From Acidobacteriaceae bacterium (GTDB taxonomy: Bacteria; Acidobacteriota; Terriglobia; Terriglobales; Acidobacteriaceae): a stretch of DNA of 64,000 nucleotides. The first letter of the stretch is position 1. Each line of letters begins with the position of its first letter. The stretch spans positions 1-64,000 of the forward strand of contig PLGM01000293.1 in NCBI GenBank assembly GCA_003139795.1. Reading direction: 5' to 3'. Both the position numbers and the translations under genes were made by a program. Under the pieces are notes generated by a model. That model was not told where the DNA came from, searched no databases, and saw only the letters and a list, made by a program, of their open reading frames with translations. This document shows positions 8,658 to 20,343 of this stretch, piece by piece.

Positions 8658-9278
8658 TTGAAGTCGTTTTTTGCTCGCATCATGGCCAAGTCGAAGCTCC
8701 TGCTCCTGCCGTTTGCAGCTAAATTCGGCTTTTGGGGCATCGGCGCGCTCGCTCTGCTGGACTCCTCCACCATCCCCATTCCCATGGATTTTTTTCTGGC
8801 CGGCTATGTGTGGGCCGACAAGAACCACTTCTGGCTCTATTGCCTGCTGGCCTCCGTCGGCTCTGCGCTGGGCGCCCTCCTCCCCTACGGCCTGGGCCGC
8901 GCCGGCGGCGAACTCTTCCTCCTCAAGCGTGTCAACCGCGAGCGATTCGAGAAGATGCGCACCCGCTTCGAGCGTCAGGAGTTCCTGGCCATGATGATTC
9001 CTTCCATGCTGCCGCCGCCCACTCCATGGAAGGCCTTCGTCTTTGCCGCCGGCGTCTTCGAGATGCGCGTTGCGCCCTTCATGCTGGCCGTCTTTTGCGG
9101 CCGCATGGTCCGCTGGCTGGCGCTCTCGCTTCTGGTCCTCAAACTGGGGCCCGGCGCGGTGCAGGTTGTCGAACACCACTCCCTCACCCTGGTCGCCATC
9201 GTCGGCGCCGTTGCTGTGGTTGGTTTTGCCTGGTGGTGGTTCAGAAAAAAACGCGCCGGCAAGCTGCTCGAAGACTAG
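8658..9278 (+). CDS. VTT-domain (DedA/SNARE-associated, YqaA-like) membrane protein
   Basis: A 206-residue integral membrane protein. It has the SNARE-associated/VTT arrangement: re-entrant segment with LDSSTIPIPMDFFLAGY, then VGSALGALLPYGLGRAGG (the G-x-x-x-G region), and a second half with MIPSMLPPPTPWKAFVFAAG. These proteins are thought to move lipids or support envelope homeostasis. The start is TTG at 8658, chosen because GGAAGGGG sits just upstream; the first ATG is eight codons later and lacks a site. A C-terminal helix and a basic tail (WWWFRKKRAG) orient the end to the cytoplasm. It is divergent from the TonB-like gene and is followed tail-to-tail by the Uma2 gene 18 bases away. Confidence 0.85.
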   Translation: MKSFFARIMAKSKLLLLPFAAKFGFWGIGALALLDSSTIPIPMDFFLAGYVWADKNHFWLYCLLASVGSALGALLPYGLGRAGGELFLLKRVNRERFEKMRTRFERQEFLAMMIPSMLPPPTPWKAFVFAAGVFEMRVAPFMLAVFCGRMVRWLALSLLVLKLGPGAVQVVEHHSLTLVAIVGAVAVVGFAWWWFRKKRAGKLLED

Positions 9279-9296
9279 CAAGCCTTCAAATCCAGT

Positions 9297-9818
9297 TCAA
9301 TCAAGCAACTTTTCAATCTCCGCCAGATCGAATCGGCAGGCGCTTCCGGGAAGATCGAATGCGGCAGAAGGCAGCTTCCCCAGTTCTCCCCCGCTGTAAC
9401 GGAAATGCGTCCCATTGGGGTCGAGAACCAGAATTGTCTGAATGCCCATCCGTTCATAGTCGGCGAGCTTGTTCATCATTCGCGAGACCGTATCCTCCGG
9501 CGACAGAATCTCGAACACGGCAATGGGCGGATGGGTAATCACCTGCTCTACGGGAAGGTTGCGGTCGAGAACCGTAACATCGGGAACACGAAAGTTCCCG
9601 TGAGACACCTGCACGCGCAACTCGGGGCGAACTCGAACCCGCCACTCCTTTGCGTGTTGTGCAAACCAAAGCTCAATCGCATGCTGCCAGGAAGAATGGT
9701 CGAATTCGCCCATGGGCCTTTCCTCGATCACGCCGTCCACATACTCCGCGTCCGGCTCGTAGGAGCTGCTCAGGTAGACTTCGACCGGCACGCGCGTAAC
9801 CTGCGCTGAGGCTGCCAT
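9297..9818 (-). CDS. Uma2 family (DUF820) putative restriction-endonuclease-like protein
   Basis: A 173-residue protein with the Uma2/DUF820 PD-(D/E)XK nuclease-like fold. Visible markers are YVDGVIEERPMGEFDHS at the N-terminus, RVRPELRVQV and the catalytic-type segment FRVPDVTVLD, then PPIAVFEILSPEDT. The set D...E-x-L matches the family. The ATG at 9818 is chosen since GGGAGGAGG precedes it, rather than the GTG-type start at 9857. Function is unproven; these genes are frequent in Acidobacteria and Cyanobacteria and may be mobile. It lies between two membrane-protein genes with no obvious partner. Confidence 0.9.
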   Translation of the reverse strand: MAASAQVTRVPVEVYLSSSYEPDAEYVDGVIEERPMGEFDHSSWQHAIELWFAQHAKEWRVRVRPELRVQVSHGNFRVPDVTVLDRNLPVEQVITHPPIAVFEILSPEDTVSRMMNKLADYERMGIQTILVLDPNGTHFRYSGGELGKLPSAAFDLPGSACRFDLAEIEKLLD

Positions 9819-9902
9819 GGCTCCTCCTCCCACGTGAATTCGATCGGAAGCATCCAACCGCGGAACCTGGCGGATTACGGCTCGTCGAACCGTTCCCTGG
9901 CG

Positions 9903-10439
9903 TCAGGACCCCAAAATCGCCTCAGCGGCCGGCGCCGCATGCATCCGCCGCACCAGCACCGGAACCCCAAACGCCACTCCGGCCACGAGCGCCGTCGAGA
10001 GCAGGTCGTTCCGGTAAAAAGGCAACGCCGCCACAAAGCACGCGCCCAATCCGCCCAGCGTCCGCGGATACATTCCGCCGCCCACCCAGACCGCATAGTT
10101 CGAAAGCACGAAGAACGACGTCGGCCCCAGCAGCGCTCCCGCCGCCACGCGCACAAACGTCGTCCGGCTCCGCAGCAGAATCTGCCCCAGCGCCATCGCC
10201 ATCAGGTACCACGCCCATGTCGTCACATACCACTGCCAGCGGAAGCTGTAGTGGTAGGCATACACGGTCAGGTAGTAGTCGGTGGCCACCAGCACCGCCA
10301 GCGGAGCCAGCATCTCCCGCCACGGGCGCCGCGCGCCAAAGTACAGCAGCGCTCCGCCCACCGCGGTAAAGTTCCACCACCCCGCATGGGGCAGCAAACG
10401 GCTCAACACGGCAACCAGCAAAAGCAGATAAGCGGACAT
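9903..10439 (-). CDS. DUF6580-type membrane protein
   Basis: A 178-residue polytopic membrane protein with about five helices, beginning MSAYLLLLVAVLSRLLPHAG and containing WNFTAVGGALLYFGAR and GMYPRTLGGLGACFVAALPF. These match my recollection of DUF6580 putative transport proteins, which resemble ECF-transporter S components. The substrate is unknown. The ATG at 10439 is preferred over the GTG six bases upstream because TTGAGG stands five bases before it. It is monocistronic, divergent from the GntR operon. Confidence 0.75.
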   Translation of the reverse strand: MSAYLLLLVAVLSRLLPHAGWWNFTAVGGALLYFGARRPWREMLAPLAVLVATDYYLTVYAYHYSFRWQWYVTTWAWYLMAMALGQILLRSRTTFVRVAAGALLGPTSFFVLSNYAVWVGGGMYPRTLGGLGACFVAALPFYRNDLLSTALVAGVAFGVPVLVRRMHAAPAAEAILGS

Positions 10440-10722
10440 GAACACCTCAATCTCAGGATTTCCGGAAGCATTTCACAGAGTAGGGAAAGCGGTCCGGCAG
10501 GGCGATAGCGCTCTCTTCATTCTGCGGTCCGCACGCCTCCGGGTCAACATATACTATTTCACCCGGTAAACAATTCTTTTCATTGGAGACAAACAGCCGC
10601 GCTGGGCGCACGCGCGCCAGCACCGATAAGCCTCAGAAAAACGGATTCTCGCGCCACCGGCAGGGTTCGATTTGCACCTGGATGAGAGGCAGGCGCCTTC
10701 CACCGGCCTTGCAAAAAAACTC
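10440..10722. other. Intergenic region upstream of the GntR operon
   Basis: About 280 bases between the divergent DUF6580 and gntR-like genes. I see no RNA gene or repeat in it; the only clear signals are at its right end, annotated separately. Confidence 0.4.
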
Positions 10723-10754
10723 TTGCAACGAGTGTACTATCTGTTATAGTACAC
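10723..10754 (+). promoter_or_regulatory. Promoter overlapped by a perfect GntR operator palindrome
   Basis: TTGCAA and TATAGT are separated by 16 bases. The perfect inverted repeat GTGTACTAT / ATAGTACAC (5-base centre, 10732-10754) covers the -10 box. AGTGTA-N13-TACAC resembles the operator I recall for YtrA-type regulators, so autorepression is likely. The -10 ends six bases before the ATG, implying a leaderless transcript. Confidence 0.75.
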
Positions 10755-10756
10755 AC

Positions 10757-11194
10757 ATGGTTCCATTCCGAGTTACATTCCGCGCCGGCGTCTCGATCTT
10801 CGAGCAGGTCGTCTACGCGTCGATAAAAGCCATGGTCTCCGGTCAATTGCACCCCGGCGACCCCTTTCCCTCCGTCCGCGCCTTGAGCAAGGAGCTCAAG
10901 ATCAATCCCAACACGGCCCACAAGATCGTTGCCCATCTGGTCAATGAAGGACTGCTTGAAACTCGTCCCGGCATCGGCACCGTGGTCGCCGTCCTTCCCG
11001 ATTCCACCCGGAAAGAGCGCACCCAACTGCTGGGTCATGAGATCGAGGAGTTGGTGGTTGAAGCCAAGCGCCTGGGAATCGAACTTGCGGAGATGCTCTC
11101 CTCGATCTCCGCTCACTGGAAGCGCCTCAGCGGCGATTCAACGCGCGCCAACAGCGCCGCCAAGCCCACAGATGGAGGTAGCGAGGAACGATGA
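10757..11194 (+). CDS. GntR family (YtrA subfamily) transcriptional regulator
   Basis: A 145-residue regulator. The N-terminal winged helix-turn-helix includes IFEQVVYASIKAMVSGQLHPG, FPSVRALSKELKINPNTAHK and LVNEGLLETRPGIGTVV, the GntR signature. The short C-terminal tail of about 50 residues, with no effector domain, marks the YtrA subgroup. Members usually sit at the head of an ABC-transporter operon and repress it. That context is present: the stop overlaps the ATPase start by four bases (ATGA). The operator palindrome just upstream supports autorepression. The start is the ATG at 10757; no Shine-Dalgarno is present, consistent with a leaderless mRNA. The signal sensed is not visible, though envelope-active antibiotics are typical for relatives. 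Confidence 0.92.
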   Translation: MVPFRVTFRAGVSIFEQVVYASIKAMVSGQLHPGDPFPSVRALSKELKINPNTAHKIVAHLVNEGLLETRPGIGTVVAVLPDSTRKERTQLLGHEIEELVVEAKRLGIELAEMLSSISAHWKRLSGDSTRANSAAKPTDGGSEER

Positions 11195-11826
11195 ACCCCA
11201 CGATCCGTACACAGAGTCTCTCCAAACGATTCGGCCGTACCATCGCCGTCGACAACGTCGGTCTGGCCGTGCCCGAGGGCGCCATCTATGCCCTGGTCGG
11301 CGCCAACGGCGCGGGAAAAACTACCCTGATCAAGCTATTGATGAATATCCTACGCCCCAACGCGGGCAGTGCGCAGGTGCTCGGCATCGATTCTCACCGC
11401 CTCACGGGCGAAGCCTTCAACCGCATCGGCTATGTCTCTGAAAACCAGGAATTGCCCGACGGAATGACCGCCGGCGGAATGCTCGATTACTTCCGCGCAT
11501 TCTATCCCAACTGGGACCGCGCCCTGGAACAGCAACTCGTCCGCCAGTTCGATCTTCCGCTCAAGCGCAAGCTTAAGCATCTGTCGCGCGGTATGCGCAT
11601 GAAGATCTCCTTCGCCAGCTCGCTTGCCTACCGTCCGTCGCTCATCATCCTCGACGAGCCTTTCTCCGGCCTCGATCCGCTGGTGCGCGATGAATTGATC
11701 GAAGGCCTCATCGAGCGCGCTCCGGAAACCACAATCTTTCTCTCCTCCCATGATTTGGCGGAGATCGAAAGCTTCTCCAGCCACATCGGCTATCTGCAAC
11801 AGGGCCGCTTGCTCTTTTCCGAATAA
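11191..11826 (+). CDS. ABC transporter ATP-binding protein, shortened by an in-frame stop
   Basis: ATPase subunit of the YtrB type that powers the downstream permease. All nucleotide-binding motifs are present: Walker A GANGAGKTT (residues 37-45), Q-loop in YVSENQELP, a divergent signature LSRGMRMK, Walker B LIILDEP, D-loop SGLD and H-loop SSHD. The frame ends after 211 codons at TAA. The next codon is ATG, and the same reading frame continues for another 97 residues. Family members run to about 300 residues, so the stop separates the catalytic domain from a C-terminal accessory domain. It overlaps the GntR gene by four bases. The catalytic core looks intact. Whether the stop is a mutation, a real split or a sequence error cannot be told here. 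Confidence 0.9.
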   Translation: MNPTIRTQSLSKRFGRTIAVDNVGLAVPEGAIYALVGANGAGKTTLIKLLMNILRPNAGSAQVLGIDSHRLTGEAFNRIGYVSENQELPDGMTAGGMLDYFRAFYPNWDRALEQQLVRQFDLPLKRKLKHLSRGMRMKISFASSLAYRPSLIILDEPFSGLDPLVRDELIEGLIERAPETTIFLSSHDLAEIESFSSHIGYLQQGRLLFSE

Positions 11827-12120
11827 ATGTCAGCCCTCAGCAATCGCTTCCGTGAAGTCACCGTAACGCTCAGCAACCCGGCGCCACTCGCCGCCAATCT
11901 TCTCGCCTCGTGGCTCGAACCGCAGACCGTCGACTGCGTCCTCCGCTTCGTCCACAGCGACTTCAACGAAGGCAACTCTCCGCGCGAACTGTCAGAACGG
12001 TTTTCGTCCGCACGCGACATTTCTTTCGAGCCCATGTCTCTGCGCCAAATCTTTCTGGCCATCGCCAAATCAAATCGCGGCGCGGCCAACCAGAATCCCA
12101 CTCAGGAGAAAGTCGCATGA
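11827..12120 (+). CDS. C-terminal domain of the split ABC ATPase
   Basis: This 97-residue frame begins with ATG directly after the TAA of the ATPase, in the same phase. MSALSNRFREVTVTL is the kind of sequence that follows the last strand of YtrB-like ATPases, which carry a beta-rich regulatory C-terminal domain. It contains no ATP-binding motif of its own. No separate ribosome binding site is needed if ribosomes reinitiate at the adjoining TAA-ATG. Its end overlaps the permease start by four bases, so the operon is translationally coupled throughout. It may be a fragment of a pseudogene or a functional second polypeptide. Confidence 0.7.
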   Translation: MSALSNRFREVTVTLSNPAPLAANLLASWLEPQTVDCVLRFVHSDFNEGNSPRELSERFSSARDISFEPMSLRQIFLAIAKSNRGAANQNPTQEKVA

Positions 12121-13652
12121 AACAAATCCTGCATATTTTTGTCAAAGACGTTCGCCGCTTTTGGATTGAGATTGCCGTCCTGCTGGCGCTGATCGCCGCC
12201 GGTGTCGGTATCTACTCTTACGTTGAGACCATTGATCCAATGGCCAAATTCGGTTCCAGCGGTGCCATCAATGTCGCCAATAATCTCAAACAGACACTCA
12301 TCCTGTTTGTGGCTCTGGTTCCCATCGGCTGGTGGCTCCTGATCTCCCGCGTCATCCATGCGGAAAGATTGGTGGGCGACACGCAGTTCTGGATCACGCG
12401 ACCTTACGAATGGACCAAGCTGCTGGTGGCCAAGCTGCTCTTCCTGGCGGCGTTCATCTATCTGCCCCTCCTCGTGGCGCATGGCATCATCCTCGCAGAG
12501 ACCGGCTTTTCACCGCTCGCCTATACGCCCGGCCTGCTCTACAATCTGCTGCTCTATACTGGCCTGTTTCTGCCGCTGACAGCCCTGGTCACCGTCACCT
12601 CGAACTTTGCGCGATTGACGCTCACCCTGCTCGGCGCGCTGCTCGCGATCACTCTGGCCAGTGTCATTCCGCCCCTCGTAATGAGAGAGACGTACGCCCT
12701 GGAGTTGCACGCGCGTATCGAGTTCATCCTCGCGCTGGTGATTTCCATTGCGGTGATTCTGCTCCAGTATTGGCTTCGCAAAACGCGGCTCTCGATCCTG
12801 CTGCTGATTGCCTTTCCGCTCCTGATTTGCGGGATCAACTTCATCGACCTCGACAGCCTGCTGATGAATCGCAACTATCCGTCCACTGCCACAACAACGT
12901 TGCAGGTTTCTTTCACACAAGACAGAGACCACGCACCCAACATCTGGACGGGGATGGGCGGTGGCCATCAGATGTTTCTGCAACTTCCCATTCAGGCCTC
13001 CGGCATCGCAGATGGCACTGGAGTCATCAGCGATAGCGCCCGGATCGAGATCGTTGCTCCCGACGGCTCACACTGGACTTCCAAGTGGGACTCGCAATTC
13101 CATTGGAAGATCTTCGCCAGCCACAGGGAAGAGACGCCGATTGTCATGATTCCAAAAGCAGTCTATGAAGAGTACAAATCCACACCGCTGACCGTGCATG
13201 TGACGATGGCCCTCACACAGATGAAAGCCGGTAAGGTCACGCAGATTGCGCTGCCCGCACCGAATCATGAGTTCGCCGTTCCAGGCTTCGGGCTTTGCGC
13301 TATGCCGTGGGACAACCACCATCTCTCTTGCATCTCCGCCATGCCGCAGCCGCTGGTCTACGTCAGCGCCCATACGGCAGCGACACCGTGCGCAAATCCA
13401 ATTCCAACCCGTGTACCGGACAGAGAGGATCGCAGCCGCGCCTGGGCGGGCTCCATCGATCCTGCTCCGGCAGAGTTGGTATTTATGCTCAGCGGCTCCT
13501 TTCCAACGATTTGGAATGAGGACGAAGACAAGCAGCTACGCACGGAGTGCGCAGGCTTGCCCATCACATTCACCGAGTACGAGAAGACGGGCCGCACACA
13601 AACCAGCTTCACCATCAACGACTTTCATTTGCCCGCGCAGGGGACGAACTAA
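12117..13652 (+). CDS. ABC transporter permease (ABC-2-like)
   Basis: A 511-residue membrane subunit. The first half has about six to seven helices, for example IEIAVLLALIAAGVGIYSYV, FVALVPIGWWLLISRVI and LLIAFPLLICGINFI, as in ABC-2-type exporters. The segment RLVGDTQFWITRPYEW is characteristic of this acidobacterial permease group as I recall it. The second half (after about residue 260) is a large soluble beta-rich region that should lie outside the membrane. The start is the ATG at 12117, with AGGAG nine bases before it. With the GntR regulator and the ATPase it makes a four-gene operon, probably an export or envelope-stress transporter of unknown substrate. Confidence 0.88.
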   Translation: MKQILHIFVKDVRRFWIEIAVLLALIAAGVGIYSYVETIDPMAKFGSSGAINVANNLKQTLILFVALVPIGWWLLISRVIHAERLVGDTQFWITRPYEWTKLLVAKLLFLAAFIYLPLLVAHGIILAETGFSPLAYTPGLLYNLLLYTGLFLPLTALVTVTSNFARLTLTLLGALLAITLASVIPPLVMRETYALELHARIEFILALVISIAVILLQYWLRKTRLSILLLIAFPLLICGINFIDLDSLLMNRNYPSTATTTLQVSFTQDRDHAPNIWTGMGGGHQMFLQLPIQASGIADGTGVISDSARIEIVAPDGSHWTSKWDSQFHWKIFASHREETPIVMIPKAVYEEYKSTPLTVHVTMALTQMKAGKVTQIALPAPNHEFAVPGFGLCAMPWDNHHLSCISAMPQPLVYVSAHTAATPCANPIPTRVPDREDRSRAWAGSIDPAPAELVFMLSGSFPTIWNEDEDKQLRTECAGLPITFTEYEKTGRTQTSFTINDFHLPAQGTN

Positions 13653-13736
13653 AACGAAAGCGAGTAAATCGAAAGTGGAATGTGCTTTGAAAGTGTGCGA
13701 CCTTAATCGTGCCCTTTCAAAACAAGCGGGAGTGGC

Positions 13737-17073
<3,337 letters not shown>

Positions 17074-17212
17074 ACGGCGCCTCACGCACCTCGGGACGAA
17101 GGCTTCTGGAGCTCCGCAGGCGAGACCGGCCCCAGGGCAGCAACGGAAACACGACCACGAGAATCAGCAACACGTCCATCCGCACGGCAGCCTCCCACTC
17201 GGCCAACCCCTC

Positions 17213-17764
17213 TCAGGAACCGGACCGGCGGCGAGCGGCGATGTCCGGACGCCGCTCGACGGCGCGCAGCTCCCGCTCCCGCTCCCGCTCCCAGGCTTCG
17301 GCGCGCCAGTTGCGCGACGCATACCGAGGCGGCTCGTCTGCAGCCGCGGGCTCCTCGGCTTGCAGCCTTCCCGGCATGGCAACCAGTTCAGCCTGAGCCC
17401 TGAGCGGCAGCCGCTTGGGCAAAACCGGCACCGGCGGCGTCAGCAGCCGCGAGGACGACTCAACCTCTACAAATGCCGCGTCCGAGGTCAGGCTGCAATC
17501 GGTGGCCACCGTCTGCTCCGCCACCTCGCTTTCCTCCGCGGCCCCAGGCTGCACACGCACCGCAATCGTCCTGGCCATGAATTCGTCCACCAGCTTGTGC
17601 AGGCAGGTCTGCCCGCACAGATGCTTCATCCCGGGACGCAGCCGGTTGCGCGAATTCCACCCACTCACCCGCAGTTCCCCGCCTTGGTCATAAGCTACAA
17701 ACCAGTGGTTCGTCTGCTTCTTCTCCGTTCCGCAGATGTCGCACGATATCGCCTGCCGGATCAC
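17213..17764 (-). CDS. Hypothetical protein with Cys-rich (zinc-finger-like) core
   Basis: Only the middle part looks conserved: ISCDICGTEKKQTNHWFV and GMKHLCGQTCLHKLVDEFM give a CxxC...CxxxC pattern that could bind zinc. The flanks are low-complexity, including an Arg/Glu-rich tail encoded by a CGCTCC/CGGGAG microsatellite. The frame is open back to 17908, but the GTG at 17764 is preferred because GGGGG lies seven bases upstream and the Cys core starts immediately after. I do not recognise a named family; it may be an acidobacterial conserved hypothetical. It converges on ligA. Confidence 0.65.
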   Translation of the reverse strand: MIRQAISCDICGTEKKQTNHWFVAYDQGGELRVSGWNSRNRLRPGMKHLCGQTCLHKLVDEFMARTIAVRVQPGAAEESEVAEQTVATDCSLTSDAAFVEVESSSRLLTPPVPVLPKRLPLRAQAELVAMPGRLQAEEPAAADEPPRYASRNWRAEAWERERERELRAVERRPDIAARRRSGS

Positions 17765-18165
17765 CGCATTTCCCCCAGTCCGCACAGCCTTCCCGCGGCT
17801 TGGCCGACTCCGATCGTCCCTTCCCGCCTCGGCGCGCGGACACGGGCGGTTACCCGCAGCCAACGCGGGCAACCCTATTGGAGAACTTTCCGAATCGCCC
17901 TCCTCCATTTCATCGCGTCTCCGAGGAAATCGGTGAGATCGAAGGGGAAAGAATCGGAAGGTGGGTCAAATCAGAACAATCGAAAGCGGAAACGTCCTGA
18001 AACGGAACACTCAGCCAGATGCGATTGAAAGAACGGGGGGAGAAACTGGTCGCCCTCTCAATACCCGCGCCCAGCCCTGGCTGTGGCTTCGGCTGAACGC
18101 GCCGGAAAGGCTTCCGGTGCTCAGAAATCCCTTGCCCAACTCAGCTTTTCCGCAGCCCACTGGAT
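17765..18165. other. Gap between the Cys-rich gene and the VWA gene
   Basis: About 400 bases (257 if the longer upstream start is used). Short ORFs here have no ribosome binding sites or recognisable content. No RNA gene or clear hairpin was seen. Confidence 0.35.
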
Positions 18166-19233
18166 TTACTGCCGTGGCGCGAAGTACCCCTTCTTGGCGC
18201 GCGCCTGGTAGCGCCGGTCGTTGCAATAAAGATAGATCGTGCGAAAGGCCCCGTCGTATTTGAAGTCGGCGGGCGTATAGGTCAGCGCGTACTGGCTGCG
18301 CAGCTCTTCCTCGATTTCGTGGAAGCTGTTCGACATTTCCTCGACCGAAGGCGGGAAGAAGACCTGCCCGCCGGTGGCCTCTGCCATCTGCGTCAGAACC
18401 TTGTCGCCCTGGCCGCGGCTGGGCGTCCAGTTGGTGCTGATGGCGTAGATGATGGTCTCTGCCCGCTCGCACTCCTTGATGACCTCGTCCGGGTGGACCC
18501 GGCTCTGGTTGTCGTCCCCGTCGGAGAGCAACACAATAGCCTTGCGTACCGGCTCGGGGCCGCGCTCTGTAAGCAGCTTGTCCCTGCACGCCGTGTAGAC
18601 CGCGTCGAACAGCGCCGTCCCGCCGCCGGGGCGCAGCCGGTTCACGCCCGTCTCCAGAGCGTCGATGTTGTTGGTCCAGTCCTGCGTCACCGTGGGCGTC
18701 ACATCGAATCCCATCACGAAGGCGCGGTCGCTGCGCGCCTTCAGAATCTGCAGCAGAAACTCGCTCGCGGACTGCTGCTCGAACTGGAACCGGGAGCGAA
18801 TCGACGTGCTGGCGTCGATCACAATCCCCACCCGTAGCGGCAGATTGATTTGCTGGTGGAAGGAGTTCACCTTTGCTGGCGCCTTCTGGTCGTCGAGCAG
18901 CGCAAAGTCGCTTTGCTGGAGGTTGGCAATGTAGTGCCCACGCTTGTCCGATACGGTGAAGATGAGGTTGACCTCATTCACACCCAGCCGGACGATTGTG
19001 GGCGCATTCACATCGGCCTGCGATTCGGTGGACTGTGCCCCCGTCGGCTGCGGCGCCCGAGCTTGCGCAGGCTGCGGCGCCGGAGTTTGCGCGGGCGGTG
19101 CCACTGGCGGAGTTGCTGTTTGCTGCGCTGAAGCTGCGGCCCAGGAAAACGCCGCCGCAAGCACGAGGCCGAATACCCGGGGTCCCCAGCGATGGGTCTT
19201 TGTCGCTGGGGTGGTTTTGATCTTTCTGTTCAT
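18166..19233 (-). CDS. VWFA-related (acidobacterial type) secreted protein
   Basis: A 355-residue protein matching the VWFA-related acidobacterial family (TIGR03436). It has an N-terminal signal peptide (VFGLVLAAAFSWAAASA), a Pro/Gln/Ala-rich linker (about residues 40-75), then a von Willebrand A domain. The metal-ion-dependent adhesion site is intact: DASTS (DxSxS), a threonine in GGGTALFDAV, and LSDGDDN. Such proteins are taken to mediate metal-dependent protein binding in the periplasm or at the surface. No ligand is known. It lies upstream of no obvious partner; on the minus strand the RluD-type gene precedes it. The family is nearly confined to Acidobacteria, which helps the taxonomic call. 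Confidence 0.93.
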   Translation of the reverse strand: MNRKIKTTPATKTHRWGPRVFGLVLAAAFSWAAASAQQTATPPVAPPAQTPAPQPAQARAPQPTGAQSTESQADVNAPTIVRLGVNEVNLIFTVSDKRGHYIANLQQSDFALLDDQKAPAKVNSFHQQINLPLRVGIVIDASTSIRSRFQFEQQSASEFLLQILKARSDRAFVMGFDVTPTVTQDWTNNIDALETGVNRLRPGGGTALFDAVYTACRDKLLTERGPEPVRKAIVLLSDGDDNQSRVHPDEVIKECERAETIIYAISTNWTPSRGQGDKVLTQMAEATGGQVFFPPSVEEMSNSFHEIEEELRSQYALTYTPADFKYDGAFRTIYLYCNDRRYQARAKKGYFAPRQ

Positions 19234-19305
19234 AGCTCCCTCATTTTAGCAATCGCGCCCGCCCCACCGCATCCGTCTGTATCCGTCCGAGTCCGCTCTA
19301 GCCCG

Positions 19306-20343
19306 TCAGTCGCTGCCGGCGCCGGTTCCCCCGCCCTCCAACCGTCCCAGAAACCTCTCCAGTTCCTCCGGCAGCGCCGCTTCCAGTTCCAGCAGCTTGC
19401 CCGTCCTGGGGTGCGCGAACTCGAGCCGCGCCGCGTGAAGGAAATTCCGCCCCAGCCTCAGCCTTTCCGGCTCCGCCCTGCGCCGCGCGGCCTTGGACTG
19501 CGCAGCCTGCGCCGCCACCTGGTCCGTCAGTTGGCCCGCGCCGCCATAGAGCGTGTCTCCCACCACCGGGTGCCCGATAGACGCCATGTGCACGCGTATC
19601 TGGTGCGTGCGGCCGGTCTCGATGCGCACCCGCACCAGCGTGAACTTGCCAAAACGATTCGTAAGCCGCCGCACCACTTCGTAATGCGAAACCGCCGCGC
19701 GCGCGTTCTCCTGTGGCTGCGCCGTCATGCGCGTCCGCCGCACCGGATCGCGGCCCACGCCGGCGTTGATCGTTCCCTTGTCCCGCTCCAAAGCCCCCTG
19801 CACCAGCGCGATGTAGGTCTTCTTGATGCGGCGGCTCGCGAACATCTCTCCCAGCGCCGCGTGCGTGCGGTCGTTCTTGGCCACCACGATCAGCCCGCTG
19901 GTGTCCTTGTCCAGCCGGTGTACGATGCCCGGCCGCAGTTCGCCTCCGGTCGACGAAAGGTCCTTGAACCGCCACAGCAGCGCGTTCACCAGCGTCCCCC
20001 GGCTGCGCGCGTCCTCGTTCTGCCCCGACCCCGCGTGGACCATCATCCCCGCCGGCTTGTTCACCACCGCCAGGTCGGCGTCCTCGAAAACCACATCCAG
20101 CGCGATGTCCTCCGGCGTTGCCTTCAGCGGCGCCGGATGCGGCTCGCCGGTCAAAGCAATCCGCTCGCCGCCGCGCAGCTTCATTGACGCCTTCTCCCGC
20201 TCGCCGTCGACCAGCACATCGCCCTGTTCCATGAGCAGTTGCACCCGCGAGCGGCTCACGCCCTCCAGTTGCGCGGCCAGGAACTGGTCGAGCCGCTGTC
20301 CCGCAGCCTCTGCGGGTACTTCGATGGTCCGCACTTCAGCCAT
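19306..20343 (-). CDS. RluA/RluD-family 23S rRNA pseudouridine synthase
   Basis: Isomerises uridine to pseudouridine in RNA, most likely 23S rRNA. The N-terminal S4 RNA-binding domain (QRLDQFLAAQLEGVSRSRVQ) is followed by the catalytic domain with VNKPAGMMVHAG and the active-site motif HRLDKDTSGL (catalytic Asp145), then RTHQIRVHM. At 345 residues it is close to RluD. Between YGGAG and the final strand there is a basic insertion (QSKAARRRAEPERLRLGRN). The ATG at 20343 is chosen for the GAGG six bases upstream; the frame extends to 20511 without support. It overlaps the Lgt-like gene by eight bases, so the two are co-translated. Confidence 0.93.
   Translation of the reverse strand: MAEVRTIEVPAEAAGQRLDQFLAAQLEGVSRSRVQLLMEQGDVLVDGEREKASMKLRGGERIALTGEPHPAPLKATPEDIALDVVFEDADLAVVNKPAGMMVHAGSGQNEDARSRGTLVNALLWRFKDLSSTGGELRPGIVHRLDKDTSGLIVVAKNDRTHAALGEMFASRRIKKTYIALVQGALERDKGTINAGVGRDPVRRTRMTAQPQENARAAVSHYEVVRRLTNRFGKFTLVRVRIETGRTHQIRVHMASIGHPVVGDTLYGGAGQLTDQVAAQAAQSKAARRRAEPERLRLGRNFLHAARLEFAHPRTGKLLELEAALPEELERFLGRLEGGGTGAGSD

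Noticed and set aside
12332-13036. 234-residue ORF within the ABC permease region
   Set aside because: Different frame of the permease gene; Pro/Arg/His-rich, no features.
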